Assembly: GCA_963169105.1 (NCBI GenBank)
Contig: OY720635.1
Location: 159,603,645-159,667,644, forward strand
Direction of reading: 5' to 3'
Source: Ceriagrion tenellum
Taxonomy: Eukaryota; Arthropoda; Insecta; Odonata; Coenagrionidae
Length of the DNA stretch: 64,000 nucleotides
Both the position numbers and the translations under genes were made by a program. The stretch's first letter is position 1. The number at the start of each line of letters is the position of its first letter. Of the stretch, positions 1 to 13,004 are shown one piece after another. Below the pieces are notes generated by a model. It had not been told where the DNA came from. It did not search any database and saw only the letters and a list, made by a program, of their open reading frames with translations.

Positions 1-1020
1 TCTTTGCTCACTTGGCATGATTCCCAGCAGAAGTCGAAGGAAATTAACCATTAGCTTGCTAGGGAACTACTGGAAGCAATGCATTGTTTTACCTGTTTAT
101 GTTGAGAAAATGGTGCCAACTGCGAGAATACTACAGAATTGGAATAGGCGCGAAAATTCCGCGAAGTGATTTTTCCTAAGTCGAGGGCTTGCTTGCAGTC
201 TCGGGCATTCTACAGAGTATAGTGGTAGCACATGTCGGGGAGGTTCCACTGAGACACTGTTTTCAACTCCTCAAACAACAAACTCCTCGCTCGTCTTTCT
301 CACCAACCAGCTCACCCTCTCCATCTTTCTCCGAACCCACGTCTCAAAAGACTCAAGTATATCATCCCATCGCAAAGAAATTGCTACTTTTCATTACCTC
401 CTTGGAAAAACGAGAATATTTCAATTTAAAATAGTGCGAGCGAGATAGTTCCCTAATCATAATAGAGACCATACTCGATATATACGTTTCAGTTTCTCCA
501 GCTTTAGGACACGTGAATAAAACATTGCATTATTAATGGTGCAATGATATAGTTTTATACGGCAGAAATTATAAGTAATAAAATGAAAATATCCAAATAA
601 GTCTTTTAACTTGACTAATTTTTTTCACGCGTTACGTTTGAAACTCCATCAAAACGGAAGGTTTATTGTGATCCAGAAGAATTTACTGCGGTGACAATAT
701 TATTAATTTTCAAAATAATTTGAGAAAACACACAAAATACTCACTGTTGATTTTTTGACGAAATCTATGTGTTGGGAATACTTCATTTTTAATATAAGGT
801 CTCTCTGGAGTGCATACACGTACCATTTCCCATGTAAAAGAGCAGGTATATTCCGGCAAATATTTCGGTAAGTAATGTGGTAAGGGGTTCAAATTTTTGT
901 GTCAATGGATGGGTGATATATTTTTCTTTAAAATGAGATCAAATTCATTGATTTATAGGTAAAATGATATTTCGCTTAAATTACCTTAAATATTATCTTG
1001 GGCCTAATCTAGTTACGCTT
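1..1020. other. AT-rich DNA without a recognised gene
   Basis: No open frame here has convincing protein character, and no RNA gene, tandem repeat or transposon terminus was recognised. The base composition is AT-rich and all six frames are broken often. This is probably intergenic or intronic DNA. Confidence 0.6.
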
Positions 1021-1914
1021 GAAAGGAGAAAGTGAAAAAGTAATGCGTTTGAGTGGGGATCTGTTAGGGTGGACTATGCGCTGGGGAAGGACTGAATTTA
1101 CGACCCTTTAACCCGATCCCTTCCCTCATCAAACCTACTCACTTGCCCACTCTCCGTCCCACGGGTCGATTTCTTATCTTGCCCGCATCCAGCTTGGCGC
1201 CCAAAAGTGTCCACGGTGCCCGACTTCAATCAGCGGGCACAACAATGTTCTTTCTCTTAACTAGTGGACGGGAGGGAGGAGGATGTTGGCGAGGTGGTCT
1301 TCGGGAAAAAGAGGACACGAGCGCGGGGAGAAAAAAGGTGGTGTGTTTGAGGGGGTCATTCTCACCCTCCCCTCTCCCCGTCACCATTGGCTAACCCCTC
1401 TCCCTGCCCCTCTTGGGGGATCGCCTCGGAGGGTTAGGAAGGCATTAAAGGAGGAGGGGAGGGGTGTGAGGAAGTGTGTTGTCTCGGACAGGGATGATCC
1501 AAAATGGGAGATGGTCTGAGAGGATGTGTCCCAGATCGATGTTTTCCCCTTTCGCCAATCCTTTGTTTCCTCTCCCCTCCGCCGCGGTCGACACTTTTCT
1601 GTTCGCACTCCCCACAAGCAAAGGCTTTCTCACCTCCCTTCCTTGTTGTCTTGTAGGATTTTTCGCCTCTTGGTATTTCGGAATCCGACAGGGATTGAGT
1701 TTCCGGATTAGAACACCGCCCGCTCGAAAACTCTCGCTCCGTCCCTCTGCCCAGGGGCAAGTGGCTGAATGTAACCGACCGGATTACTGTAAGAGGCTAC
1801 ACCACTTTTGCTCTTATTTGTTTGAGTATTCTACCTGATAATACTAGGTTTTTGGAGAGTACTTATCCTTACATTTCAATTTCTGGCTCATCGTAACGCT
1901 CTCCCTCCTACAGG
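1021..1914. other. GC-rich purine/pyrimidine island, no gene recognised
   Basis: The stretch is GC-rich and made of alternating G/A-rich and C/T-rich blocks. Several short frames are open on both strands, which this composition alone would produce. At its right edge, 1899-1913, a pyrimidine tract ends in ACAG and is followed by GTGATA, which looks like a splice acceptor directly abutting a weak donor. No protein family was recognised. Confidence 0.5.
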
Positions 1915-2480
1915 TGATAAGCCATTGTATTCCTCATATCGTCTCCCTCTTTTTATTTCGTCCGGAATTCCTATTCTCTTCCTTCCTCATGCACAATCCC
2001 CAGGTCTTCTCGTTATTACACTCTTCAACATTCTCTCTCTCTTTTCAAAACCTTCTCCATCCATCTCCTCTGCCTCCTTCGAACCTCCGCCTCTTGCTCC
2101 CTCTCAAACCATATCCAATTCCTCCTCGTTCGTCCGTCTCGCCACCCAGCTCAGCTCAAGTCTACGTACTTACAAGTACTCAAGTAGTCAAGACTACGTA
2201 CACCCTCCCTTCTCAGAAACCAAGTCCCCGACCCCATACAGCGCCACGGTCCATATTAAATTTTTCATCAGCCTTTTCTTGACGTCACTTCTCAGACCCT
2301 CCTCATCAATTCCCTCCTCTTAGAGAAAGTTACTTTTGCCATGGCAATTCCATATCATATGTCCCTACCCCTGAACCCATTCTCCTCCAAAATACTACCC
2401 AGATAAGTGAACAGCTCGACACACTCTATTTGGTGCCCTTCCACCCCATACATTCAGCCTGCATTCTAAATTCTGAAGAA
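1915..2480 (-). mobile_element. Decayed RTE-like LINE ORF2 C-terminal remnant
   Basis: Read on the minus strand, the segment preserves the region of an RTE-like LINE protein that lies after the reverse transcriptase palm. At about 2433-2377 the peptide ELFTYLGSILEENG matches the FxYLGSxxxxNG signature of that region. At about 2266-2199 LIWTVALYG is followed, after a frameshift, by GTWFLRRE, the usual L(I/V)xTxALYGAETWxL block. Downstream, basic Arg/Trp-rich peptides continue to about 1915, where such proteins end. Stops and frameshifts interrupt it, so it is dead. The clade is inferred from peptide similarity; the boundaries are approximate. Confidence 0.75.
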
Positions 2481-4429
2481 TGTCAACACTTTCATCTTCT
2501 TATGGTTATCGTCATTACACACCTTTCGCACTGCTCCTCCAATGTATTCTCTTCTATTATTTTTCCATGAGCGAAGTCCTAAGTTTTCAGTGTCACTATT
2601 TTTGTCGAGGACTCGGCTGTCAATTGCACGATAACATGAATTTTGATTTTTTTTGGTGTACCATTCTGGTTTTCAATGTCAAAACTCATGAATACTATTT
2701 GAAATTAATTCGATTGTGTGCAATGTTCCCCACTAGCTCTACCCTATATATCTCTCACCTTCAGTCATGACTGGGATAACACTTAATTCCTGTCGATTTA
2801 AAGAAACATCGTATCCCTTATTGAGGATTAATTAAACCAGCGACTTTAGGGTGGTCTTGTACCTACTCCATCCATCGGAATAAGGTCATTGCATTTTGAA
2901 GGTAACGTGTAGTGATTTCACATTTTATTTTGAAATGTACGAGTTCGTACAGTTTTTCTCCATTCTTTGGGTTTTTAGTACTCCAGATTTTTTTATTTTC
3001 TAACGGCTGCGCTAAGGTCAAAGTGCCCGAGCTACATTTTGGCCGAATTAGTTTAGGCCTTCCTTTCTCTTCCTTTTATCTCGGATTGGCTCCATTCCTC
3101 ACGCCAAATCCTCTTCCATGGGCCTGCTAGGCGGCGGCCACGTCTAATTAAATTCGTTTTTGCTTTGGTTATCACAATGGATTCCGTGATCAGTCGCAGG
3201 ATGTAACAATTTCCATTGGCGATCTATTTGGCCTCGTCAATATTATGTCCGGGTCTACTCGTGGTGGAGCTTCTGTTTCAACGTCGCGGAAAGAAACTAC
3301 GAGAGAACACGTCTGATTACCCGGTCGTTTGGAGTTGCGCATCTCTCTATTTTAATTGCAGTGTGCTAACATCACGTCTTCGTATTTTTCTTAAACGATG
3401 AGGTTTCTCCGAGCGTAACGTAAGCCTTATATCTGTTTTAATTTTTTTGAAACAAATTTATCTGATCAACAGAAGCCTCGCATTAGGGCGTGACATAATT
3501 CCTAAACGTATCAGTTGAAACGGAGGGCCTCACCGTAGTCACTTGTCGCGTCTAACATCATTACTAAACATAATTTATGAAGTATAAGACTTGTCATGTG
3601 CAGAAAATGAGCGCTGAAGATGGTTATCGGAAAGGCGCCCATGACGGGTGGCTTAAAGCCGTTAACGTGCCTTTTCAAAGCGTCCTCGTTTACGAGGTTT
3701 ACCACTCCCCTCTTGCGTCGTGTGCTGGGAAGTTAGTCGCTCTCTGGCAGTGCATTCCTCTCAGCACTCAATGAACGACGCTGAATGGGACTGCGTAGCC
3801 GGACCTCCAAAGCCTCGCCCATCCACTCTGGAAGATCTCATCTTCCTCAGCATTTCCCCACCTCCTTTTGCCCCCCTCTCCCCCATCCATCCCCTCCCGC
3901 TAATTGGATGACCCTCTCACTCTCTCTCTCTCTTGTGCCCTCGTGTCGAACCCCGCACCCTTTCTCTCGTCTCTCCACTCCCTCCTCCCCCTCTATGCCT
4001 CACACAGTTCGAGCGAGGGGAGTGAGGGTTTGAGCCCCGGGACGAGCTGGCCATGGGGATCGGGGCCCCCTGTAAGGAGTGGCGACGCCATCCTTGCGAG
4101 AGGATCCTCGCCTCGGTTTAAGCGAGGGGAACGTATGAATGAGCGAGCGAATTTAACCCCCCCTCAGGAATGTTACCGTGCAAAAGCGACGTAAAAAAGG
4201 GAAAGACTCCGATTGCGATTCGTGATAAGTGGAGGTCGACGACGCTTTTCGGTGGCGAAATGTGCGTGTTTATGATTGCTTGTATGTACCCTAAGCCTTG
4301 CATTAAAAGAGGTTGGTGTCAATGGTGTGCGCTGTTTTAGACGTAGGAATTACAGATATAGGCTTAATATGGAGAAATAATTCTTGAACCCTTGGAGACA
4401 TTAAAACAGTTAGGTTACCTGATGTTGTA
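2481..4429. other. Unassigned DNA with a C/T-rich island
   Basis: Mostly AT-rich sequence with no gene recognised. Positions 3800-4170 form a C/T-rich island passing into G-rich DNA, with short frames open on both strands because of composition. The first 150 bases may still belong to the adjoining LINE remnant, but I could not identify a conserved motif there. Confidence 0.5.
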
Positions 4430-4795
4430 CGTTTGAATTAAGTAAGCATAGTAGCAAAGACAAAGGGAGGAGAATCGTACTAACGTTGAAAGCGATCAAA
4501 AGTAGGATTAAGCTGATGCCGGAGGCCGCGGGTAGGAATATAAAGTGGGGGATGATGAAGACTTTAACTTGAAGTGTAGCAATGCATGGGGCAGAAACAT
4601 GGCCGCTCTGAATGGACGGCGAGGCAGAGTAGGTGACTGTAAGGGGCGATCGGTTTTTCAAGGCCGTGATTGAGAGAAGAATGTTGGGTCTGCGAGGATG
4701 GGGAAGAAATTTTGTTGATTTATGGACAGGGTGAAGAATGGAAGGAAGATGAAGAATGAAACATACGTTAAAAGGGCCCTCTAATGACATATTCG
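4430..4795 (+). mobile_element. Decayed RTE-like LINE ORF2 fragment
   Basis: On the plus strand, about 4561-4610 reads KTLT-stop-SVAMHGAETWPL, very close to the KTFxWSVALYGAETWTL block found after the reverse transcriptase domain of RTE-like LINEs. It is followed at about 4655-4710 by FFKAVIERRMLGLRGWGRN, resembling the F(E/K)xWxxRRMLxIxW segment that normally comes next. Upstream, 4490-4560 reads as basic, helix-like sequence. In-frame stops show the copy is inactive. It has the opposite orientation to the related remnant near 2 kb, so it is a separate insertion or an inverted piece. Confidence 0.75.
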
Positions 4796-6560
4796 ATCAC
4801 TTGAAGCCGGTCCGGGGTATTTGTTGATAAAAAATATGTCGAGCTTTCATCACTATTCCGAAATACCATTATAGTCTTGAATCATCGAGTTCTTGTATTT
4901 CGAAGATGGCCTCGTTCGTCAGGAAAAAACCTTATTTTTTCAAGCCTTCAGCCATCAGTTTTACATCATTACGTTATATTCTGTTTTTTAGTACTGATGT
5001 CTATCTTGCTTTTGATTTGATTTCCATCGGCTCTAAAACACTTCATTTGTGCCGTTGAACAATATCTTCTCAAGTCGGTTGCTGTACCCAAGTGATGCAG
5101 AACTCAATGATTTTATCCTCTGCGTAATGGGTGATTTGGTTATTCTTTCTTTTAGGCATTTGATTCATTATTTATGAGTTTTGCATCCGAACGGTCTGCC
5201 TTAAGGAGAAATAATAGCTTCAGATTCACGCATGAAATGCCTTTTTGCCCTGGAGCAAAGTTTTAACCCACCAGAAATATTCATGCAAAGAATGTTATTT
5301 TCATGGAATTTCCGTCACTTTTATGGCATTGAGTTGATGTGTCATGGCTTGTAAGTGTTTAAGAAGTAATTTATGGCCATACCAATTATCATTTAGAATA
5401 AAAAATGCCTAAGCTATGACAATACCAAGTAGGGACTAGGCCATTTAACTCTTGGCCTTTAATGGCCAAAGGTATGTGTCTCATTCTGTTGTAGCTTAAG
5501 ACGCGACAGTTACGTGAACAAATGCTCCAAATTCGTTCAAGGGCTATTTTATGGCAATGTATTCATTCTTTTGCGCAATTTTTGGTGTTTACACCATGCA
5601 ATATGATGGTCAGTTAATGCATCTACTCGCGCTGGTACATGCATTGTGTAAACACAGCCTTATGCTCGACTTATCTTTCTGAGCAATGGCACCTTTCAAG
5701 GCGTGATAATTAACGTCAGTGTATTTGTTTTCAGAAATAAGTGAGCCTTGATTATAGTTTATAAACTTCTTTTCTTCGTGTTTAATTGGTTTTAAATTAT
5801 ATGGAATGGTTATTTGGCATTTTGCTCTTTTCAATGCATATGTTAAATGTGTTTGTGAAATTCTCTTTGCTGGGCTGATTTTTTAATACCTTTGTTGACA
5901 ATCCTATCTGTTTTTTTCCTGTAGGTAAGAGACAGTTTTTTTCTACTCCGGTGCTATCTGGAAATGCTTTGACCTTTGGTGAGTACTATATCAATGATTT
6001 CGTTGAACCAGACTGTTCCTGTGCTCTTGTTCATTTCCGTGATGGGTTTTAACGAAATTTAGGAATTAACTTTAGTCAATTTTCGAATTCAGTTTTGATT
6101 TTTAGTTATGCTTATTTTATGTGCAGTGATGTATTTTAATGAATCTCCATTTAAGTACTGGTGGCGTAACTTGATTTACCTATCTCTTATGTTTGACATT
6201 TCCTCTTTAATGTCGTACCATAGAAATTGGTCTCTTTACCACTGGTCCAGATAAATGAGTGGATCATGTATTTGTAAAGCTTTGATTATTTTTTGTCTCT
6301 CTGAACTTATGAAATTGGCGACGGTATTTTTTAATTTTCGACGTTTTTCGTTAGATAATAGCGAAGAACTCGATTATTATGGTAATGCTCAGACGACGGC
6401 GTATTTTAAAGGTGACCTTTTCATGCGTCGTCTAGTATTTTCATTCAGTTGATGTATTTTTTTCAGCAGGTGAGCCTTGCGCCGCCTTGGCATAAGTCGT
6501 CATATAAACCGAGGCACATAAACAGAAGGTCGACTCCCTTTATTCGTGCGCGCGTGACGT
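4796..6560. other. AT-rich DNA, no gene; two zero-length-exon-like splice motifs
   Basis: No coding region, RNA gene or repeat was recognised. Two sites look like splice acceptors fused to donors on the plus strand: a T/C tract ending CCTGTAG then GTAAGAG (junction after 5924), and a T run ending CAGCAG then GTGAGC (junction after 6469). The rest is ordinary AT-rich DNA, consistent with intron or intergenic sequence. Confidence 0.5.
5901..5930 (+). other. Candidate recursive splice site (acceptor fused to donor)
   Basis: A pyrimidine tract (CTGTTTTTTTCCTGTAG) runs straight into GTAAGAG. This is the arrangement of ratcheting or recursive splice points known from long insect introns, where an acceptor regenerates a donor with no exon between. 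What is seen is motif quality only; there is no evidence of transcription, and a chance match is possible in AT/T-rich DNA. Confidence 0.3.
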
Positions 6561-8045
<1,485 letters not shown>

Positions 8046-8790
8046 GGTTTTTTTTTGCTTCGTTTTAGCCAGTCCCCTGTTTACCGCCCTCCTGTAATGG
8101 CCGTCGTTTATACGATCATTTATTTTATCTTTTGATTACCCCATGCTATTCTCTAATGCCGATCATCATCAGTTTAAAGATTATGCATTGCTATTTTCGG
8201 CTGCATTGTATTCTTTCTCACTGTATGGAAATATGCAAATTCTCTTCCAAAAGAACTAGCGGGAATACGTAAGCGATTTGCTGGGACTGAAATAAGATTT
8301 TCGATCACGTATTTCACAATAGTTAATGAACTGTATCCTAGATATCCTTTAAGGGATCCATGGAAGAGCTGGGCGTATATTACTCTTATATCCTTATTAT
8401 TTCTGACGTCGACGGTAAGAATGACGATTTGATTAGATGATTAGAACAGAATGATATATTGAACCTGGAGATGCAGCAAGCTCCGAAACGCGTTATACTC
8501 TTACAATAAATAACTGTGGAAAAGTACAAGGCTAATTTTCAATATGGATTCGAATCAGACTGTAAATAAGTTTTATCAAGAAAGTTCACATTAGTATTAG
8601 TTTCTGTGTTTTTGTTTCGCCCTTTAATAATTTCTTTCCCGGAGTGTTTCAGTATTAGGGTATAAAGCTAGTCTTTCAGAGGGGTTTAAGTGAATTTTGT
8701 TCATATTTGGTAATTTTTTTTGGATATACATTAGTGAAAAGAGGAACAAGACGTCTGTATCCCTTTGATATAAGGTCGCTATTTGACAGG
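8046..8790. other. AT-rich DNA, nothing recognised
   Basis: No gene, RNA or repeat terminus was seen. The composition is ordinary AT-rich intergenic or intronic sequence lying between a pyrimidine island and a fold-back repeat. Confidence 0.6.
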
Positions 8791-8999
8791 ATAAATGTTT
8801 CTCTGGTGTTGCACCGGGTCAGAGGGTCCACAGGTCCCGACGTTTCGGAGATTGACTTAATCTCCATCTTCAGGGATCTTCATCAAACACCTGAAGATGG
8901 ATATCAATTCGATCTCCTAAACTTCGGGACCTGTGGACCCTTTTATCCGGTGCAACACCCGAGAAACATTTATTCAGCAGATACGCCGGGAAAACCTTA
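8791..8999. repeat. Fold-back repeat with hammerhead-like cores (Penelope-type)
   Basis: Two arms of about 84 bases, 8791-8874 and 8890-8973, are imperfect inverted copies around a loop of about 15 bases. On the minus strand the left arm carries CTGAAGA (8873-8867), then a T, a 7-bp stem with arms GGAGATT and AATCTCC, and GAAAC (8846-8842) followed by GTC. This is close to a hammerhead ribozyme core but has one extra base before stem II. The right arm has CTGAAGA at 8891-8897, but its GAAAC block is degraded to TAAAC. After the right arm, CGAGAAACATTTA and CGCCGGGAAAACCT, 11 bases apart, form a tail shared exactly with the fold-back at 63.1 kb. Penelope-like elements are known to carry such motifs in their terminal repeats; the assignment here is inference. 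Confidence 0.8.
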
Positions 9000-10800
9000 G
9001 ATCTTTCATCGCTATTTGACATATTTCGCAAATATATGTAAAAGTAAAGTGTGCTTCGCTGTTTTTTTCTGTTTTTTCATCTTCATCCACAATGTTCTCA
9101 GTACGCCAATATACGCTCTATCATTCCTCCAGCTACCTCACTCTTCTTTTTACATCTAAACTCAATCAGCACCCTACCTATAGCTACCCTACCATTTTTC
9201 CATTTTACTCCCCAGAGCGACCCCTCGTCTCAGAATATTTACATCGACATTGTGTAAACTTAGCATAATTTTTACGCTTAATTTTATTCATTTTTCATTC
9301 CTACGCAATTTGATTTACTATCGTCGTAACGGATCAAAATTTCGTATGACGAAATTTTGGTCTATGGACGGTTGTGAACGGAAACTCCAGTTCTTAATTG
9401 TGTCTCCTTGTCATCCGATCCTTATATCTGCTTCGCTTATTTTATTCCGATTTAGCCGAGTAGAATTTATTATACCTGCCGTTCACGAGTGGGGTGAGCT
9501 TTCTCGGAGCAATCGAATTCACAGCACATGAGGGACTTTTTTAAGATTGAGAAACTGTTCAAACTCGAAAAGTATAATCTCGAGCATAGTTTTCATACCG
9601 TTTTACTCACTCATTTGCAAGTAAACTTTGTTTTAATGGCATATGAGACAAATTATTTGATAAGCTTTCTTCGATGTATCTCGAGCTCCAAGCAGTAGCA
9701 AGTGAAACCGCGGAGATAACATCAATTGAAAATGCAAATTTTGGAATCATAGGCTGAGTACAGCCTTTTCCTATATAGTACTATCCAAAGTCGTTTTCCC
9801 ATATGTACATCCATTTCATCATCTTCTTTGTCTCCATTTGGAGCTGTTATCGCAAGGAAATTCCCTGCAGTCATTCTGGACGATTGACGAGGGATATTTA
9901 GGTCGACAGCGGCCTAAAAGGATTGGATCTCCGCCATTGCTCTCACGATCTGGGGAGAACGTTCCTTGCATCAAGGAAATGACTCACCACGAGTACACAC
10001 GTGCTAACAAATGCTGTTCCGAGATATATATTATTCTTTTTCTGTTTGTTCGAGAACATTTTCTGGTCGATCGTTAATATATATTGAAGTGGGAAGCTCT
10101 TTTTCCATGGTAAATATCGCCGGAAAAACTTGTCTGGTAGTATCGGGAGAAGGATTTTGAAAATTTTCTTTCGATATCTTTCCCGTGAATCAACTTGAGA
10201 TCGTAAAGGATCTTCCTCCTGCAAGCCTTGCGCTTATTTGGGAATCCAACTGCCTCATGACTCAACCGGGTAGTATTCAAAATATTTTCACTTCTCTCCG
10301 GCGTGTTTTTTTTTGTAATGACAAGTACTGCTTTTCCTGAAGTTGGCGTAACTATTCAGACAGGTCCTTTATTTAGTAAAGATGATCCGCTATTTGATGT
10401 TTAAGCAGAATCTGAAACGAATTAATTAACGCCAGCGATGAATCGTCAATAAAGGCTAAGGATTTCATGAGAACTAACCTGCCATATATTTTACGATGTT
10501 ATGAATGAAACACTAGCTACTGTGTCTCGACTGATATTTTTGAGAAATTTGATCAACCGATGGAATGGAATTAATCGCTTTAAAGTAATTTACGTGCATT
10601 TTATTTACGCAAAATTCGCGTGATGTTTGCTCAATTCTGTTTCGTGAACATTACCTCATACCATCATTAAAAATTATGCCGGGGAGGAATTTTTGTTTTC
10701 CCTATATTTTTCTCTGCATCAATCCTTCGTGCAAACTTTAATTTCGCCTCGAACTCCCTATTATTATCTCTTGTCGACCTTGTTATTTCCTTATTTCGTC
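9000..10800. other. Unassigned AT-rich DNA
   Basis: No gene, RNA gene or transposon terminus was recognised. A few short open frames exist, but they lack recognisable domains and conserved residues. The right edge at about 10800 is where the composition becomes more GC-rich and the LINE leader probably begins. Confidence 0.55.
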
Positions 10801-11010
10801 AGTCGCTAGCTTCCGACGAGTGCGGACGTCTATGCGCGCGTCGAGGCTTTCTCCAGGATATGCATCGCCATTTGTGAGTTGTTCAATTCTAATGGCAGTA
10901 TTCTCAGTTCCTCACTTTCAACAAGTGGCTAACCCCAAGTGTTAATTGGAACAAGTTATTGCTGAGAAGAGGCCAGGATTTATTAAGTTTAGGATCCAAA
11001 AAAAACAGCA

Positions 11011-11965
11011 ATGTCTTCGTGTTCTGTGTGCCGAAGATCAACTCGCAGCACCGTGTTTATTTCCTGTATCGAGTGCAAAAGGAGCTACCATGGACACTGC
11101 CTCGACATCCCTCTGTCAAAAGACGAAATTAACGGAATTTCCGCCAGCAAACAGCCATGGAGGTGCTTGGAGTGTCAAGCAGCACGTGTTCTCAGCAGGA
11201 GGCATTCCGAAGCTTGCTCGGATCGGTTGCTGAGTCTAGTGCAGGTACGCCCGAGTGTAAATCTCGTCAGGAAATTTATAGTATGTTTTGTGAAATTAAA
11301 AAAGAGCTTAAAGCAACTGAAAAAAATTCGGTAATTCTATTGATCGGCTGTACGATCGATTAGACGAAAGTGCTAAAATTATCGAAGCGCAGGCAAGGAG
11401 AATAGACCAGAGCTACGGGAAAATTCAAACTTTGGAAAGTGAAAATGTTCTCCTTAAAACCAAATTATCAGAGGTTCAAGTACACTTTGATGATTTGGAG
11501 CAAAGAATGCTTTCGAAAAATGTTGAAATTCACGGTGTTCCCTTTACTATTGGTGAAAAACTTACTGGTGTTGTAAGTAAAATTGGAGCAGAGCTTGGCC
11601 TTGAGATAAGTGAGTGTAATATTAATTATTGCTATCGCTTGAAGCCCAAGGAAAATGGCGAGCCTGGGGGCATACATGTGAGGTTCAACAGTCAACACGT
11701 TAAGGAAGCTTTGTTGGCAAAACGCATGCTGAAAAGAAATTTTTCTACGCGTCATTTAACCTTGGACAATATCCACCATCATCAGACGTTCCTATCTACA
11801 TTAACGAATCCCTGTGTCCTGGCCGCCGTAGAGTACTCAGTGCTGCACGAGAAGCTAAGAAAACTAAAAAATACACCTCCTCTGGATTCGCGGTGGGAAA
11901 ATATTTATGAGGAAGGCGGAAAAGGAGAGAGCCATTATATTGACTACCATGGAGGACTTAAGTAA
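11011..11965 (+). pseudogene. LINE ORF1: PHD finger, coiled coil, RRM-like domain (frameshifted)
   Basis: The start chosen is the ATG at 11011, just before the zinc ligands. Residues 4-54 form a PHD-type finger: CSVC, then CIEC, a following H with a C two residues later, and a W two residues before CLEC. The frame then changes near 11240 and again near 11335. In the successive frames the chain continues as a charged region (SRQEIYSMFCEIKKELKA, then AKIIEAQARRIDQSYGKIQT), typical of a trimerising coiled coil. From about 11500 NVEIHGVP, LGLEI and a GIHVRF strand resemble the RNA-binding domain of LINE ORF1 proteins, ending at the TAA before 11966. In active relatives ORF1p binds element RNA and forms ribonucleoprotein particles. 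The two frame changes mean this copy makes no intact protein. Confidence 0.85.
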
Positions 11966-12041
11966 GCTGTAAATAACCTTTTTTTCTGTCTTCTGTTTTC
12001 ATATCTTCATTGCTCATTAACACAATTAATCTGATAATGAG

Positions 12042-12879
12042 GTACTTATTGTGCTGCAAAATATAAGAAGTCTGAGAAGTAACTTCGACAGTTTTTTATC
12101 TCATTTATGTGCCTTAAAAAGTCAGCCATGTATTATTGTACTCACTGAAGTTTGGATAAAAGACTATGAAATAAGTCACTATCAGATTAATGGCTACAAA
12201 TATTTTGTAAAATGCAACAATGAAAGCCGAGCAAAAGATATTGTGGTGTACGTAAAAGATAATTTAAAGTGCTTTTCTTACCCTGTATCTTTAAATTCTG
12301 CTGATTGTATATTGCTTTCCTTAGAATTAAGTTTTTGTAATATTGAGCTGCTGAGTGTTTATAGAAACCTAAATATTCCTACGGTACAGTTTTTTTAATG
12401 ATATAGAAAGTATTTTGAGAAATTGTCGTAGCAATCTTGTTTTTATTGGTGACATGAATATAAACTCCCTGGTCACAAATAATGATGCTGATAGTTATTT
12501 GAACTTGTTCAGTCCATTTGGTCTAATTTGTCTGGTTACTCAGCCTACTAGGGTAACGAATATTTCTGCTTCATGTTTAGACCATGTGTTTGTTAGATTT
12601 TTAAATTCTTATAAATATACGCTATTACCAGATGTATTACATTTAGGAATAACCGTTCATTCATTGGTATCGCTCACTATCTCTGCTAATGAATGCAAAA
12701 GTATTTGTACATATAATCCTACAAACTATACATGCACCACGAGAGTAAATCATGACATATTTAAAAATTCCGTAACAAGTGCTAATTGGAATGCTGTGTT
12801 TAGTGAAAACGATGCATCTAATGCATTTTTACTTATGTTGGTATCTCTCCAAACTAGTCTCGAAGCTGCAAAATATTAA
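12042..12879 (+). pseudogene. LINE ORF2 part 1: APE-type endonuclease (degraded)
   Basis: The chain opens with VLQNIRSLRSN, the Asn-bearing first motif of APE-like endonucleases, then VLTEVW (catalytic Glu), then VFIGDMNIN (the D-x-N motif) and SASCLDHVF. In this domain such enzymes nick the target DNA to prime reverse transcription. A one-base expansion in the T run near 12388-12394 shifts the frame, and translation stops at 12877-12879. The final catalytic block, usually xxSDHxxV, reads GITVHSLV here, so the last Asp appears to be lost. The true ATG is unclear because stops lie a few codons upstream. This is a dead copy by frameshift and by loss of a catalytic residue. Confidence 0.85.
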
Positions 12880-13004
12880 GTAAATCACACGAAAAGAGAC
12901 GCTAAATTAAAACCGTGGATTACTGGAAATCTCCAAAGACATCGAGAGGAAAAATTACCTTTTCAAAAAATACAGAAAACATCCAAGCAACGTTAGCCTA
13001 AAAA

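Noticed and set aside
1785..1800. TGTAAGAGGCT resembling the Ginger-type terminus at 13188
   Set aside because: Only about 10 bases match, and no inverted partner or 4-bp duplication was found nearby.
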